Notes under the pieces: model-generated
The model's database searches: none
What the model was told of the DNA's origin: nothing
The model's input: only the letters and a program-made list of their open reading frames with translations
Translations under genes and position numbers: made by a program
Shown: one piece after another, positions 16,212 to 25,300 of the stretch
Position numbering within the stretch: the stretch's first letter is position 1
How the letters are laid out: every line of letters starts with the position of its first letter
Assembly (NCBI RefSeq): GCF_005280735.1
Contig: NZ_CP040078.1
Location: 372,001-436,000 of the forward strand
Source: Trinickia violacea
GTDB lineage: Bacteria; Pseudomonadota; Gammaproteobacteria; Burkholderiales; Burkholderiaceae
Reading direction: 5' to 3'
DNA: 64,000 nt

Positions 16212-17654
16212 TCAGCCTGCTGCGCTGTTATTTCGAGCCTGACCTGTCTGCCCTGCCTCCCACCCGCCGCCCAGCGAGCGGTAAAGCGCGACCGCCGCGA
16301 GCGCATGCTCGCGCTTAGCCTGGTTGAGCGACTCCGAATCGCGGAGATACGCTTCCTGCGCCGTCAGGACATCGAGAAAGTTCGCCGCGCCGCCGCGATA
16401 GAGTTCGTCGGAAAGCCGCAGCGCCTGATTCGACGCATCGAGTGCGCCGCCCAGACGAACGACTTGATCCGAGCTGCTCACGATATCGCTGCGCGTGTCC
16501 TCGACTTCCTTGAGTGCTTGCAGCATCGTCTGCCGCAACGCGAGTTGCGACTCGCGCATCTTGCTCTCGCTTTCGTCGATGTTCGCGGTGATCCTTCCGG
16601 CGTTGAAGATCGGGCTCGTTGCGTTCAGCGCCGCGCTGAACAGGTTGTCGGTCAGCGTGGGCAGGCCGAGATACGACGCCGCGAGCAAGCCATCCGCGAG
16701 ATTCAACTGAAACTGCGGATAGCGCTGCGCGCGCGATACGCCCACTTCATCGGCACGCTGCTCGACGAGCGCATAGGCTTCACGCACGTCGGGGCGGCGC
16801 AGCAGCGCCTCGGAAGGCAGCACCTGCGGCACGCTTTGCGCCGGCACCGGGATCGGCTGTGCGCCGCCCTGCAGCAGACTGTCGACGCTCTCCGGCGTGC
16901 GGCCCGAATAGACCGCGATCAAGCTCAATTGATGCTCGACATTGGACCGCACGCGCGGAATCTGCGCTTGCAAATCGCTCAACTGGTTCTGCGCCCGCGC
17001 GACGTCGAGCTGCGTCGACAGACCATAGTGCAAGCGCTCCTGCGTCAGCTTGAGCGCGCGAGCGCGGATTTGCTCGTTGTCATCGAGGATCTGCAGTTCG
17101 GCCTGCGCCCAGCGCAGATCGATATACGCGGCTGCCGTATTGGCCGCGAGCGCGAGCCGCAGCGCGTTCAGCGCTTCCTCGCGGCCGCTCGTTTGCGCCT
17201 CGGCCGCCAGGACCGAGAGGCGTTGGCCGCCGAACACGTCCGGCGTCCAGCTCGCCGCGAGGCCGAAGCCCCCTTCCTTGACGTAGCCGAGCGGCGGGGG
17301 CGTGTTGATGCGCTCATACGAAGCGGTCCCCGTGGCGTCCAGTTCGGGCAGCAACACCGCATGACGCTGCGCGGTGACTTCCTGCGCCTGCTTCACGCGC
17401 TCCACGGCCGCCTGCACGTCGAGGTTCTCCTTGAGCACGGACGCGACGAGCTGATGCATGACAGGATCGCCGAACTGCTCCCACCATTGATCGGCATTCG
17501 ACGCGTCCTGGGGCGCGGCGACATCCCACGCGGTCGGCGCCACCGTGTGGACGGTTTGGGAAAGCGTGTCGTGGGCCGCCGGCGGCACGGCGCAGGCGGC
17601 AAGACTCAAAGCGGCGAGCGCCGCGGCAAGCGCTTTTGCAAGGTTCGAATTCAT
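16212..17654 (-). CDS. Outer-membrane efflux lipoprotein, NodT family
   Basis: A 480-residue TolC-like outer-membrane channel. The lipoprotein signal peptide ends in a lipobox, SLAAC, with the acylated Cys near residue 21. Two OEP repeats follow with typical long alpha-helices; SYERINTPPPLGYVKEGGFG and LRRPDVREAYALVEQRADEVG are characteristic. It would form the outer-membrane exit for the EmrAB-type pump encoded just upstream in the same operon, 9 bases after the MFS stop. Confidence 0.94.
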   Translation of the reverse strand: MNSNLAKALAAALAALSLAACAVPPAAHDTLSQTVHTVAPTAWDVAAPQDASNADQWWEQFGDPVMHQLVASVLKENLDVQAAVERVKQAQEVTAQRHAVLLPELDATGTASYERINTPPPLGYVKEGGFGLAASWTPDVFGGQRLSVLAAEAQTSGREEALNALRLALAANTAAAYIDLRWAQAELQILDDNEQIRARALKLTQERLHYGLSTQLDVARAQNQLSDLQAQIPRVRSNVEHQLSLIAVYSGRTPESVDSLLQGGAQPIPVPAQSVPQVLPSEALLRRPDVREAYALVEQRADEVGVSRAQRYPQFQLNLADGLLAASYLGLPTLTDNLFSAALNATSPIFNAGRITANIDESESKMRESQLALRQTMLQALKEVEDTRSDIVSSSDQVVRLGGALDASNQALRLSDELYRGGAANFLDVLTAQEAYLRDSESLNQAKREHALAAVALYRSLGGGWEAGQTGQARNNSAAG

Positions 17655-17663
17655 ATCGGTGAC

Positions 17664-19280
17664 TCAATGGGCGTCAGTCGGCGGAGCGCTGTGGATGCTG
17701 AACGGGCGCATGAAAATCACGCTCACGAGCGCCACCACGAAACACAGCGCCAGCGCGAAAAACGTGTCGGAAAACGTCAGGACCAGCGCTTCGCGGACCA
17801 ATAGCGCATGCAGCTCGCCGAGCCCGGCGTTCGCGGCATTGAGCGCGTCGCCGCCTACCGCGGCCAGATGCGCCGTCTGCGTTTGAAGAATCGATTCGAC
17901 GACGGGCCGCCCTGCGTTCAGGTGTTCGTCGAGCCGCTCATAGTGCAGGTTCAGCCGGTCGTTGAGCATCGTGCTCGCGACCGCAATGCCGATGGCGCCG
18001 CCGAGATTGCGCATCAGATTGAACAAGCCGCTCGCCGACTTGAGCCGGGACGGCGGCAGCGAACCCAGCGCCATCGTGACGATCGGCGGAATGCAGAACT
18101 GCTGGCCGAGGCCGCGCAGCGCCTGCGGAATCAGCAATTGCTCCCAGCCCCATTGGTTCGTGAGCGGCACGTACAGATAGCAGCCGATGCCGAACAGAAC
18201 GAGTCCGATCGTCAGCAGCACGCGCATGTTGAGCACGCGCGTCAGCAACGAATACGCGACGAGCCCAAGCAGTTGAAAGCAGCCGACGGACAGCAACGCC
18301 ATCCCGATCTGAAACGAATCGAAGCCGCGCACGCGCGCGAGAAACTGCGGCGTGAGAAACACCGTGCAGAAAATGCCGATGCCGGTGATGAAAGAAAGCA
18401 AGCTGCCGATGCCGAAGTTGCGAAGAGCCAGTGCCTTCAGATCGACGATCGGCTCTTTGGCCGTCAGTGCGTGAACGAGGAACAGAAAGCCGCAAATCGC
18501 CGAGATCCACGCGCAGGCAAGAATCACGTCGTCGCTGAACCAGTTCTTGCGCGGCCCTTCTTCGAGCAGGTACTCGAGGCAGCCCAGAAAGCCGGACATC
18601 AGTGCGATGCCGAGGTAGTCGCCTTTCTTCAGCAGCGAGATATCGGCCCGGTCGAAGTCGACATAGCGCGGCACCATGACCGTCACCACCAGACCCGGCA
18701 CGAGATTCAAATAGAACAGCCAATGCCACGACCATGCCGACGTGATCCAGCCGCCGATCACGGGCCCGATCGTGGGCGCGAGCGTCGCGAGCGCGCTGAT
18801 CGTGGTCGACGCAATCAAGCGCTGCTTGGGCGGAAACAGCACGAACGCCGTTGTGAACACGGTCGGGATCATGGCCGCGCCGAGCGCGCCTTGCAGCCCG
18901 CGGAAGATGATCATCGAATTGATGTCCCAGGCGAGGCCGCACAGCATGCTCGTCACCGTAAAGCCGAATGCCGAGACGGCAAAGACCCAGCGCGTCGAGA
19001 ACACGCGCGTGAGCCAGCCGGACATCGGGATCACCAGGATCTCGGCGATCAGGTACGAGGTCTGCACCCACGACAGCTCGTCCTGGCTCGCGGACAAGCC
19101 CCCGCCGATGTCGCGAAGCGAGGACGCGACGATCTGGATATCGAGCGTCGCCATGAAGAACCCGAGGCACATCAGCGTGAACGCGAAGACTTTGGTGCGC
19201 GTCGGCAGATCGGCCGGGTTCACGTGCGCCGGTTGCGTCGCGGTCATGGTCTTCATGCTGGGAAAGGCCGCTGCGCTCAT
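17664..19280 (-). CDS. DHA2 (EmrB/QacA) family drug efflux MFS transporter
   Basis: A 538-residue inner-membrane protein with about 14 membrane segments. The DHA2 features LDIQIVASSLRDIGGGLSAS and SWVQTSYLIAEILVIPMSGW are clear, as is the motif C-like IGPVIGGWI. The start at 19280 overlaps the stop of the HlyD gene as ATGA and has GGGAG upstream. It forms a tripartite exporter with the HlyD-type and NodT-type neighbours. Substrates are likely hydrophobic toxic compounds, but which ones is unknown. Confidence 0.94.
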   Translation of the reverse strand: MSAAAFPSMKTMTATQPAHVNPADLPTRTKVFAFTLMCLGFFMATLDIQIVASSLRDIGGGLSASQDELSWVQTSYLIAEILVIPMSGWLTRVFSTRWVFAVSAFGFTVTSMLCGLAWDINSMIIFRGLQGALGAAMIPTVFTTAFVLFPPKQRLIASTTISALATLAPTIGPVIGGWITSAWSWHWLFYLNLVPGLVVTVMVPRYVDFDRADISLLKKGDYLGIALMSGFLGCLEYLLEEGPRKNWFSDDVILACAWISAICGFLFLVHALTAKEPIVDLKALALRNFGIGSLLSFITGIGIFCTVFLTPQFLARVRGFDSFQIGMALLSVGCFQLLGLVAYSLLTRVLNMRVLLTIGLVLFGIGCYLYVPLTNQWGWEQLLIPQALRGLGQQFCIPPIVTMALGSLPPSRLKSASGLFNLMRNLGGAIGIAVASTMLNDRLNLHYERLDEHLNAGRPVVESILQTQTAHLAAVGGDALNAANAGLGELHALLVREALVLTFSDTFFALALCFVVALVSVIFMRPFSIHSAPPTDAH

Positions 19281-20380
19281 GACGCACGCTCCCGCGCGCC
19301 GCCGGCATCGACGTGCACCTTCACCGTCGCCGACAGCCCAGGGCGCAGCACGCCTTGCATCGTCTTCGGCACGTCGAGTCGAATCCGCACCGGCACGCGC
19401 TGCACGATCTTCGTGAAGTTGCCGGTCGCGTTTTCGGCGGGCAGCACGCTGAAGGTGGCGCCCGTCGCCGGCGCGAGACTTTCGACGACACCGCGGATCG
19501 TGCCGCTCGACGCATCGAGCGAGACCTCGGCCTCGTCGCCCACGCGCATCTTCTTCAACTGGTCTTCCTTGAAGTTCGCATCGATCCACAAGCCATTCGA
19601 CGGCACGACGGTCAAGAGCGACGCCCCCGTATTCGCGAGCAGCCCGACGCGCGCCGTGCGGTTGCCGACGTAGCCGTCGACCGGCGAGCGGATCGTCGTG
19701 TATTCGACGTTCAATTGAGCGACGCGCTCGGCGGCCTGCGCCGTGGCGACCCGCGCTTGCGCATCGTTGATCTGCGCATCGAGCACTTCGAGCTGACGCT
19801 GAGCCGCGATGAGCGCGGCGTTGCTGCCGTCGACGGAAGCGCGGGCTTTGCCGAGATCGGCGTCCGCGCGCTCGACGACCTGGTTCGACACGGCCTGATC
19901 CTTCACGAGCTCGCGATAGCGCTGCGCATCGGAGACGCTGCGCGTCAGCTCCGCCTGCGACGAACGCACGTCCGCGGCCTGCACGTTGATCGTCGCCAAT
20001 TGCAGCGCCTTCTTCGCCTGCAGCTCGACGACCGCCGCTTTCGCGCCGGCCACGTCCGCTTGCGCCTGCGCGAGACGCGCGTCGTAGTCGCGCGCATCGA
20101 GCCGGATCAGCACTTGATTGGCGCTCACGTGCTGGTTGTCCTTCACGAGCACGTCGGTCACGAAGCCGCTTACGCGCGGCGCCATGACGGTGACGTCGCC
20201 GCCGACATACGCGTCGTCAGTCGATTCGATGAAGCGGCCGATCGCAAACCAATAGGACGCCGCTGCCGCCAGCACGACGACCACCGACATCACGGCAAGC
20301 AGCATCCAAGGAATACGGCGCGGTGCTTTGCTGATATGGGCCGCGCCTGCGGGCGCAATAGTGGACGGGGTTGTCGACAT
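19277..20380 (-). CDS. HlyD/EmrA-family efflux adaptor protein
   Basis: A 367-residue membrane-fusion protein. One membrane segment (about residues 27-48) follows a short cytosolic N-terminus. The lipoyl half-motifs STDDAYVGGDVTVMAPRVSG and YTTIRSPVDGYVGNRTARVG flank a long coiled-coil hairpin rich in Ala, Gln and Arg. It links the EmrB-like pump to the NodT-like channel across the periplasm. It is the first gene of the efflux operon and has a palindromic operator 8 bases before its start. Confidence 0.94.
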   Translation of the reverse strand: MSTTPSTIAPAGAAHISKAPRRIPWMLLAVMSVVVVLAAAASYWFAIGRFIESTDDAYVGGDVTVMAPRVSGFVTDVLVKDNQHVSANQVLIRLDARDYDARLAQAQADVAGAKAAVVELQAKKALQLATINVQAADVRSSQAELTRSVSDAQRYRELVKDQAVSNQVVERADADLGKARASVDGSNAALIAAQRQLEVLDAQINDAQARVATAQAAERVAQLNVEYTTIRSPVDGYVGNRTARVGLLANTGASLLTVVPSNGLWIDANFKEDQLKKMRVGDEAEVSLDASSGTIRGVVESLAPATGATFSVLPAENATGNFTKIVQRVPVRIRLDVPKTMQGVLRPGLSATVKVHVDAGGARERAS

Positions 20381-20387
20381 GATTGAT

Positions 20388-20399
20388 GTGCGTATGCAC
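20388..20399. promoter_or_regulatory. MarR-type operator before the efflux operon
   Basis: GTGCGTATGCAC is a near-palindrome just upstream of the HlyD start. It matches the sites at 20906-20917 and 21421-21438 before the two MarR genes. Confidence 0.65.
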
Positions 20400-20467
20400 T
20401 CCGTTTGATTGAAATAAAGCGCGATCTAGCGCGCCTATCCGTATGGCGATGCTTTCAAGCAAAAGCG

Positions 20468-20884
20468 CTATCCCCGCGTCAGCGCGAACAACTCCTGCCG
20501 CAACGAGGCGGCACGTTGCGTGCCGAAACGCTGCTCGAACTCTTCTTGCGCCGTTTGCCAGGGAATCACCGCGCTCGCAAGCTTTTGCGCGCCGAGTTCG
20601 GTCAACCGGATCGAATGCGCGCGCCGGTCGGACTCGGACGGTGTGCTCGTCACCAGACCATCGCGATGCAAAGGCTGAATCGCGCGCACCATCGTGGTTC
20701 GCTCCATCACCATCGCCTCGGCCAGCTGCGACGCCGTCAACGGCCCGAGGCGCTTGAGCCTTCCCAAGATCGAGAATTGCGTCGTCGTCAAACCGACGCT
20801 CGCCAGATGCTTGTCGTAGATATGGGAGACGTAGCGCGAAGCTTGCCGAATCGCGAAACAGTCGTCTTCGATAGAGTCCGCCAT
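20468..20884 (-). CDS. MarR-family transcriptional regulator 1
   Basis: A 138-residue MarR protein. The winged HTH spans about residues 30-100, with LTASQLAEAMVMERTTMVRA as helix-recognition region and the wing DGLVTSTPSESDRRAHSIRL. It is transcribed in the same direction as the efflux operon, which begins 88 bases downstream of its stop. A perfect palindrome, GTGCATATGCAC, lies 22 bases before its start, so it probably represses itself and the pump until a toxic ligand binds. Confidence 0.93.
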   Translation of the reverse strand: MADSIEDDCFAIRQASRYVSHIYDKHLASVGLTTTQFSILGRLKRLGPLTASQLAEAMVMERTTMVRAIQPLHRDGLVTSTPSESDRRAHSIRLTELGAQKLASAVIPWQTAQEEFEQRFGTQRAASLRQELFALTRG

Positions 20885-20905
20885 GTGATTGAAAGCAGTT
20901 TATTA

Positions 20906-20917
20906 GTGCATATGCAC
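20906..20917. promoter_or_regulatory. MarR-type operator, perfect palindrome
   Basis: GTGCATATGCAC is a perfect 12-bp palindrome upstream of MarR gene 1. It is the best of three matching sites in this locus. Confidence 0.7.
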
Positions 20918-20984
20918 ATCGTCAAGGAAAAAGATGGCGGCCCTGCTTCAAACTCACGGGCCGCCTCCATCCGTGCGCGGCGGG

Positions 20985-21407
20985 TCAAACCGTCATGCTG
21001 AACAGCTCCGCACGCAGCGCCTTCGCGCGCGCACGGCCGAACTTCTTCTCGAACTCGTCTTGCGCCGCGCGCCATGCGATCACCGCCTGATCGAAGATCC
21101 TTTCGCCGGCTGCCGACAAGCTCAGCAAGAACAAGCGGCTATCCTGCTCCGAAGGCTTCGCCACAACCAGCCCGTCGCGCTGCATCGGCTTCAATGCACG
21201 GACGAGCGTGGTGCGGTCCATCACCATCTGCTCCGACAGCTCCAGCATCGTGGATTCCGGCCGGCGCGCGAGCTTGGCCATGATCGTGAATTGCGCCGCC
21301 GTCATACCGACCTGCGCCAGATGCCGCTCGTAGATCTGCGTGACATAGCGCGCCGCTTGACGCAGCGCGAAGCAGTTGCATTCGTCGTAAGAGAGAGGTC
21401 TGTTCAT
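20985..21407 (-). CDS. MarR-family transcriptional regulator 2
   Basis: A 140-residue paralog of MarR 1. It shares FALRQAARYVTQIYERHLAQ, the HTH TMLELSEQMVMDRTTLVRAL and the wing DGLVVAKPSEQDSRLFLLSL. The real start is the ATG at 21407; the longer open frame upstream has no family similarity. An operator-like palindrome is 14 bases upstream. Two adjacent paralogs with matching operators suggest a duplication and possible cross-regulation of the efflux pump. Confidence 0.92.
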   Translation of the reverse strand: MNRPLSYDECNCFALRQAARYVTQIYERHLAQVGMTAAQFTIMAKLARRPESTMLELSEQMVMDRTTLVRALKPMQRDGLVVAKPSEQDSRLFLLSLSAAGERIFDQAVIAWRAAQDEFEKKFGRARAKALRAELFSMTV

Positions 21408-21420
21408 GAAAGGCAGTTTA

Positions 21421-21438
21421 TATGTGCGTACACACATA
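21421..21438. promoter_or_regulatory. MarR-type operator before MarR gene 2
   Basis: TATGTGCGTACACACATA is palindromic at 14 of 18 positions. Its core corresponds to the GTGC-TA-type sites at 20388 and 20906. Confidence 0.6.
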
Positions 21439-21475
21439 GTCAAGGACGAGCGCCAAGGCAAACGGAACGCAGTAC

Positions 21476-22213
21476 CTACCGGTGTGGCCGCGCGACCGCG
21501 TCGGGCATCGCCAGCGCCGTCAGCAACACCGGATCGACGATCTCGATCTCCGCATAGCGCAACGTCAGCGCGCCCTGCGTTTCGAATTGCTTGAGGATTT
21601 GATTGATCGTCTGGCGCGACAGCGCGAGCATCATCGCGAGGTCTTCCTGCGGCACCTTGAGTACGCGCCGCGCGGCGCTCGCGTCGCCGTATCCGCCCGC
21701 CATCAGCAACAGCCGCCGCGCCACGCGCTGCGACGCGGGAAGCAGCGCCGTTTCCTCGATCAATTCGAACATGAGGCGCAATTTCTGCGTCAGCAGCAGG
21801 CCGAACGCGTGCCAATATTGCGGCGTGCGTTCGAGCAGCGCGGCAAGCGCCGCACGCGGCACATGAAACAGCACGGTATCGCGCTCGGCGTAGGCGTCAT
21901 GCGTGCGCGGCCGGCCGTCGAACAGCCCGATCTCGCCGAACCAACTCCCCGGCTCGACGAGAACGAGGAGCGCCTCCTTGCCCGCGAAGCTCGCCGCGCC
22001 GATCCGGATGGCGCCTTCCAGCACGCAATAGAGGCCATCGTCGGCGTCGCCGCGGATGAAAAGCCGCGCGCCGCCGGCCAGCCGCTCGACGCGCCCCAGC
22101 TCGACGAGCGCCGCGCGCAAGTCCTCGGGATTCGCGCGGAACCACGCGCTCGCCGCCAGCGCGGCGGCAAGCGCTTCGCGATCGGCAGGTGCGCTGGCGG
22201 AGTGCGATGTCAT
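21476..22213 (-). CDS. Crp/Fnr-family transcriptional regulator
   Basis: A protein of about 245 residues from the ATG at 22213; an in-frame TTG at 22228 is less likely. The cyclic-nucleotide-binding beta-barrel spans about residues 15-130, with GDADDGLYCVLEGAIRIG and PGSWFGEIGLFDGRPRTHDA. The C-terminal HTH_Crp contains VPQEDLAMMLALSRQTINQI. It has no Fnr-type Cys cluster, so an oxygen-sensing iron-sulfur role is unlikely. It stands alone and its target is unknown. Confidence 0.92.
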   Translation of the reverse strand: MTSHSASAPADREALAAALAASAWFRANPEDLRAALVELGRVERLAGGARLFIRGDADDGLYCVLEGAIRIGAASFAGKEALLVLVEPGSWFGEIGLFDGRPRTHDAYAERDTVLFHVPRAALAALLERTPQYWHAFGLLLTQKLRLMFELIEETALLPASQRVARRLLLMAGGYGDASAARRVLKVPQEDLAMMLALSRQTINQILKQFETQGALTLRYAEIEIVDPVLLTALAMPDAVARPHR

Positions 22214-22311
22214 AGCATGGATGGGCAAGAAAGCGCGGATTGTCGGCTAGCCGAAAGTGTCGACAGACGATTGAGCGCGATTATGAGCGCTTTCGATAAA
22301 GGGAGACATCC

Positions 22312-22857
22312 ATGCGAACGCTGACAGACCAGCTCGCCCAATACGCGGCCTACCATCGCGACCGGCGCAATATCGCCACGCATTTCGTCGGCATTCCGAT
22401 GATCGTCGCTGCGCTCGCCGTGCTGCTGAGCCGGCCGGCTTCGAACTTCGGCGTATTGCCGCTCGCGCTGTCGCCGGCCTGGGTGCTGTTCGTCGCGGCG
22501 ACCGTCTACTACCTCGTGCTCGACGTGCCGCTCGGATTGATGATGGCCGTCGTTTCCGCGCTGTGCCTCTGGCTCGGCCATTGGCTCGCGCAAGCGCCGC
22601 TCGGCACCTGGCTTGGCGCGGGCATCGGGCTCTTTGTCGTCGGCTGGGTGTTTCAATTCGTCGGCCATGCGGCGTACGAGCATCGCAAGCCCGCTTTCGT
22701 CGACGATGTGGTCGGCCTCTTGATCGGTCCGCTATTCGTGCTCGCCGAAGCGCTGTTCGGATTCGGCTGGAGACCGGCGCTGCGCGAGGCAATCGAAAGC
22801 CAGGCGGGTCCGACGCGCATCAACGCGCCGCATGCGAACCCGCGTCATCAGGGCTGA
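22312..22857 (+). CDS. DUF962 / Mpo1-like membrane protein
   Basis: A 181-residue polytopic protein of the Mpo1 (YGL010w) family. The N-terminus YAAYHRDRRNIATHFVGIPM carries the family's conserved His and Asn residues, and a second His cluster is in FVGHAAYEHRKPAF. Yeast Mpo1 is an Fe(II) dioxygenase that shortens 2-hydroxy fatty acids during sphingoid-base breakdown; the bacterial role is not settled. AAGGGAGA precedes the ATG. The gene stands alone. Confidence 0.88.
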   Translation: MRTLTDQLAQYAAYHRDRRNIATHFVGIPMIVAALAVLLSRPASNFGVLPLALSPAWVLFVAATVYYLVLDVPLGLMMAVVSALCLWLGHWLAQAPLGTWLGAGIGLFVVGWVFQFVGHAAYEHRKPAFVDDVVGLLIGPLFVLAEALFGFGWRPALREAIESQAGPTRINAPHANPRHQG

Positions 22858-22893
22858 ACAGAAGCCCCGGACGATGCCCTTCGCACGCTCCGG

Positions 22894-23190
22894 CTAACGT
22901 GAGCGGAACGTGATCGGCTGCCCATCCGGATGATCGGCCGCGCGCTGCGGCGTGTCGCAACTGCCGCAGGCACCGCAGCCGTCGCCACAATTGCCGGTAG
23001 CACCGCCGGGACTCAGCCAGCGGCCCAGCGCGAGCGCCGCACGCGAGCGCCCGGGCCGCGTCAGCGCGATCGACGCCGCGGCTTGCCAACGGGCCGCCAG
23101 CTTCGGCGCCACTTTGCGAAACGTGTAAAGCACGCTCGCCACGACGAGCAGTGCGATCACCGCGTATTGCCACCACAAACTGAAACTCAC
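22894..23190 (-). CDS. Small Cys-rich membrane protein coupled to feoB
   Basis: A 98-residue protein starting at GTG, whose codon overlaps the feoB stop (GTGA). An N-terminal membrane segment, WWQYAVIALLVVASVLYTF, is followed by a basic linker and a Cys-rich tail, GNCGDGCGACGSC, with five Cys in 13 residues. Its position at the end of feoAB parallels FeoC-like or Cys-rich partners in other bacteria. The Cys cluster could bind iron or an iron-sulfur centre. That role is inferred. Confidence 0.8.
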   Translation of the reverse strand: MSFSLWWQYAVIALLVVASVLYTFRKVAPKLAARWQAAASIALTRPGRSRAALALGRWLSPGGATGNCGDGCGACGSCDTPQRAADHPDGQPITFRSR

Positions 23191-25040
23191 GTGAGCCACC
23201 TCGCAATCTGATACGTCAGGAACGATGCCGCGTACGCCATGACGAACATGTAGCCGAACGAAATCGCTACGATGCGCGCCGAACGGGTCTCGCGGCGGAT
23301 CACGGCGAGGGTCGACATGCACTGCGGCGCGAACGCGAACCAGACCAGCAGCGACAGCGCGCTTGCCAACGAGAAATTGGCGGCGAGCGCGTGCCCGAGA
23401 CTCACGATGTCGCCATCGCCGCCACTCACCGCGTAGACCGTGGCCAGCGTCGCAACGGCCGTTTCGCGTGCGGCGAAAGCCGGAATCAGCGAAAGACTGA
23501 TCTGCCAGTTGAAGCCAAGCGGAGCAAAGAGGTATTGCAGGCCGCGGCCGATGTAGCCCGCGAACGAGTAATCGATGGCCGCCCCCGTGGCGCCCGCCGG
23601 CGGCGACGGAAACGTCGACAGAAACCACATCAGCACGGTCAGCGCGAGAATCACGCCGGTCAGCCGCTTGAGAAAGATCGAGCCGCGCTCCCACAGGCCG
23701 ATCGCGATGTCACGCGGCTTCGGCAGACGATACGACGGCAGCTCCATCAGCAGCGCGTGTTCGACGTGATCGCGGCGCAGGCGCTTCAAGATCCAGCCGA
23801 CCAGCATCGCGCCGCCAATTCCGGCCACATAGAGCGCGAACAGCACAAGGCCCTGCAGATTGAATACCCCGAATACGTGATGGATCGGAATGAACGCGCC
23901 GATCAACAGCGCGTAGACCGGCAGGCGTGCGGAGCAGGTCATGAGCGGCGCGACGAGGATCGTCGCGAGCCGGTCGCGCGGATCCGTGATGCTGCGCGTG
24001 CCCATCACGCCGGGAATCGCGCACGCGAAACTCGACAGCAACGGAATGAACGAGCGCCCCGTGAGCCCCACCGAGACCATGACACGGTCGAGCAGAAACG
24101 CCGCGCGCGGCAAGTAGCCCGATTCCTCCAGCAGCAGAATGAAGAGGAACAGCACGAGAATTTCCGGCAGAAATCCGAGCACGGTGCCAAGACCGCCGAT
24201 CACGCCATCGGTCAGGAGGCTACGCAGCGGCCCGTCCGGCAGCCACGCGCCGACCTCGGTACCGAGCCACCCGAAGCCGTCGCCGATCGCATCGGTCATC
24301 GGCTTGCCCACCGAATAGACCGCCTGGAACACGAGAAACATCACGAGCGCCAGGATCATCAACCCGAACACCGGATGCAGCGCGACGCGATCGATCGCGT
24401 CGTCGCGCGCATCGGTCGCGCGCGGCATCGTGACGGCCGCCGCCAGGAGCGCACGGACTTCGGCGTGTAAATCGGCGTGGTCCTGCTGACCGCTCGAAGC
24501 CGGTGCGGACGACGGCTTCTCGAGCGGCCCCATTCGATCCATCGAATCGATCAGCGCGCCGGCGCCGCCGCGCCGCACGGCCACCGTCTCCACGACCTGC
24601 ACGCCGAGCCGGCGTTGCAGCTCGGGCACGTCGATGACAATCCCGCGCCGGGTGGCGGCGTCCATCATGTTCAGCGCCAGCAGCACGGGCAGCCCGAGCC
24701 GTTTGACTTCGAGCACGAAACGCAGATGCAGACGCAGATTGGTCGCATCGGCGACACAGACGATCAGATCCGGCACCGCCTCGCCCGGATAGCGTCCGAG
24801 CAGGACGTCGCGGGTGATGCGCTCGTCGGGGCTGGTCGAGTCGAAACTGTAGGCGCCCGGCAGATCGAGCACTTGAACGTGGCGGCCGGAAGGCGTGGTG
24901 AACCGCCCTTCCTTGCGCTCCACGGTGACACCGGCATAGTTCGCGACCTTCTGGCGCCCGCCGGTGAGTTGATTGAACAGCGCGGTTTTGCCGCAGTTCG
25001 GATTGCCGACGAGGGCGATACGCAGGTTGGCCGCGCTCAT
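23187..25040 (-). CDS. feoB: Ferrous iron transporter FeoB
   Basis: A 617-residue inner-membrane Fe(II) transporter. The N-terminal G domain has G1 GNPNCGKTALFN, G3 DLPGAYS and the G4-position motif LNMMD. A spacer is followed by the membrane core with Gate-type segments, including FIPLLSSFACAIPGVMGTRS and NWQISLSLIPAFAARETAVA. The start at 25040 overlaps the feoA stop. At 617 residues it is shorter than E. coli FeoB (773), as is common for this branch. Confidence 0.97.
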   Translation of the reverse strand: MSAANLRIALVGNPNCGKTALFNQLTGGRQKVANYAGVTVERKEGRFTTPSGRHVQVLDLPGAYSFDSTSPDERITRDVLLGRYPGEAVPDLIVCVADATNLRLHLRFVLEVKRLGLPVLLALNMMDAATRRGIVIDVPELQRRLGVQVVETVAVRRGGAGALIDSMDRMGPLEKPSSAPASSGQQDHADLHAEVRALLAAAVTMPRATDARDDAIDRVALHPVFGLMILALVMFLVFQAVYSVGKPMTDAIGDGFGWLGTEVGAWLPDGPLRSLLTDGVIGGLGTVLGFLPEILVLFLFILLLEESGYLPRAAFLLDRVMVSVGLTGRSFIPLLSSFACAIPGVMGTRSITDPRDRLATILVAPLMTCSARLPVYALLIGAFIPIHHVFGVFNLQGLVLFALYVAGIGGAMLVGWILKRLRRDHVEHALLMELPSYRLPKPRDIAIGLWERGSIFLKRLTGVILALTVLMWFLSTFPSPPAGATGAAIDYSFAGYIGRGLQYLFAPLGFNWQISLSLIPAFAARETAVATLATVYAVSGGDGDIVSLGHALAANFSLASALSLLVWFAFAPQCMSTLAVIRRETRSARIVAISFGYMFVMAYAASFLTYQIARWLT

Positions 25041-25282
25041 ACGCTCGATGCCTCCCGAACGCTCACGCGGCTGGCTTCGGCACGACGCAGCGCGAACCGC
25101 GTGGAGCCGATCTGGATCAGGATCGGATCGGCGCCCCACGGCCCGCGTGCGACCACCCGCACCGGTTCGCCGGAGACGAACCCGAGATCGCGCAGGCGCT
25201 GCGCAATCGAATCGGATGCATGAACATCCTGAACGTGCTCCACCACGGCGGGAGCACCCTTTGGCAAGTCGGACAGGCGCAT
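25037..25282 (-). CDS. feoA: Ferrous iron transport protein FeoA
   Basis: An 81-residue SH3-like cytosolic partner of FeoB. It has RLSDLPKGAPAVVEHV, IAQRLRDLGFVSGEPVRVV and the C-terminal IQIGSTRFALRRAEASRV, the FeoA pattern. The start at 25282 is chosen because it begins the family domain; the upstream extension overlaps the Fur box. It is the first gene of the feoA-feoB-Cys-rich operon. Confidence 0.94.
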   Translation of the reverse strand: MRLSDLPKGAPAVVEHVQDVHASDSIAQRLRDLGFVSGEPVRVVARGPWGADPILIQIGSTRFALRRAEASRVSVREASSV

Positions 25283-25300
25283 CGGAATTTTTTGAATGGA

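Noticed and set aside
16164..19673. Long plus-strand frames (546 and 621 codons) opposite the efflux operon
   Set aside because: They are antisense to clear NodT, EmrB and EmrA genes; the products are Arg/Gln/His-rich and low-complexity.
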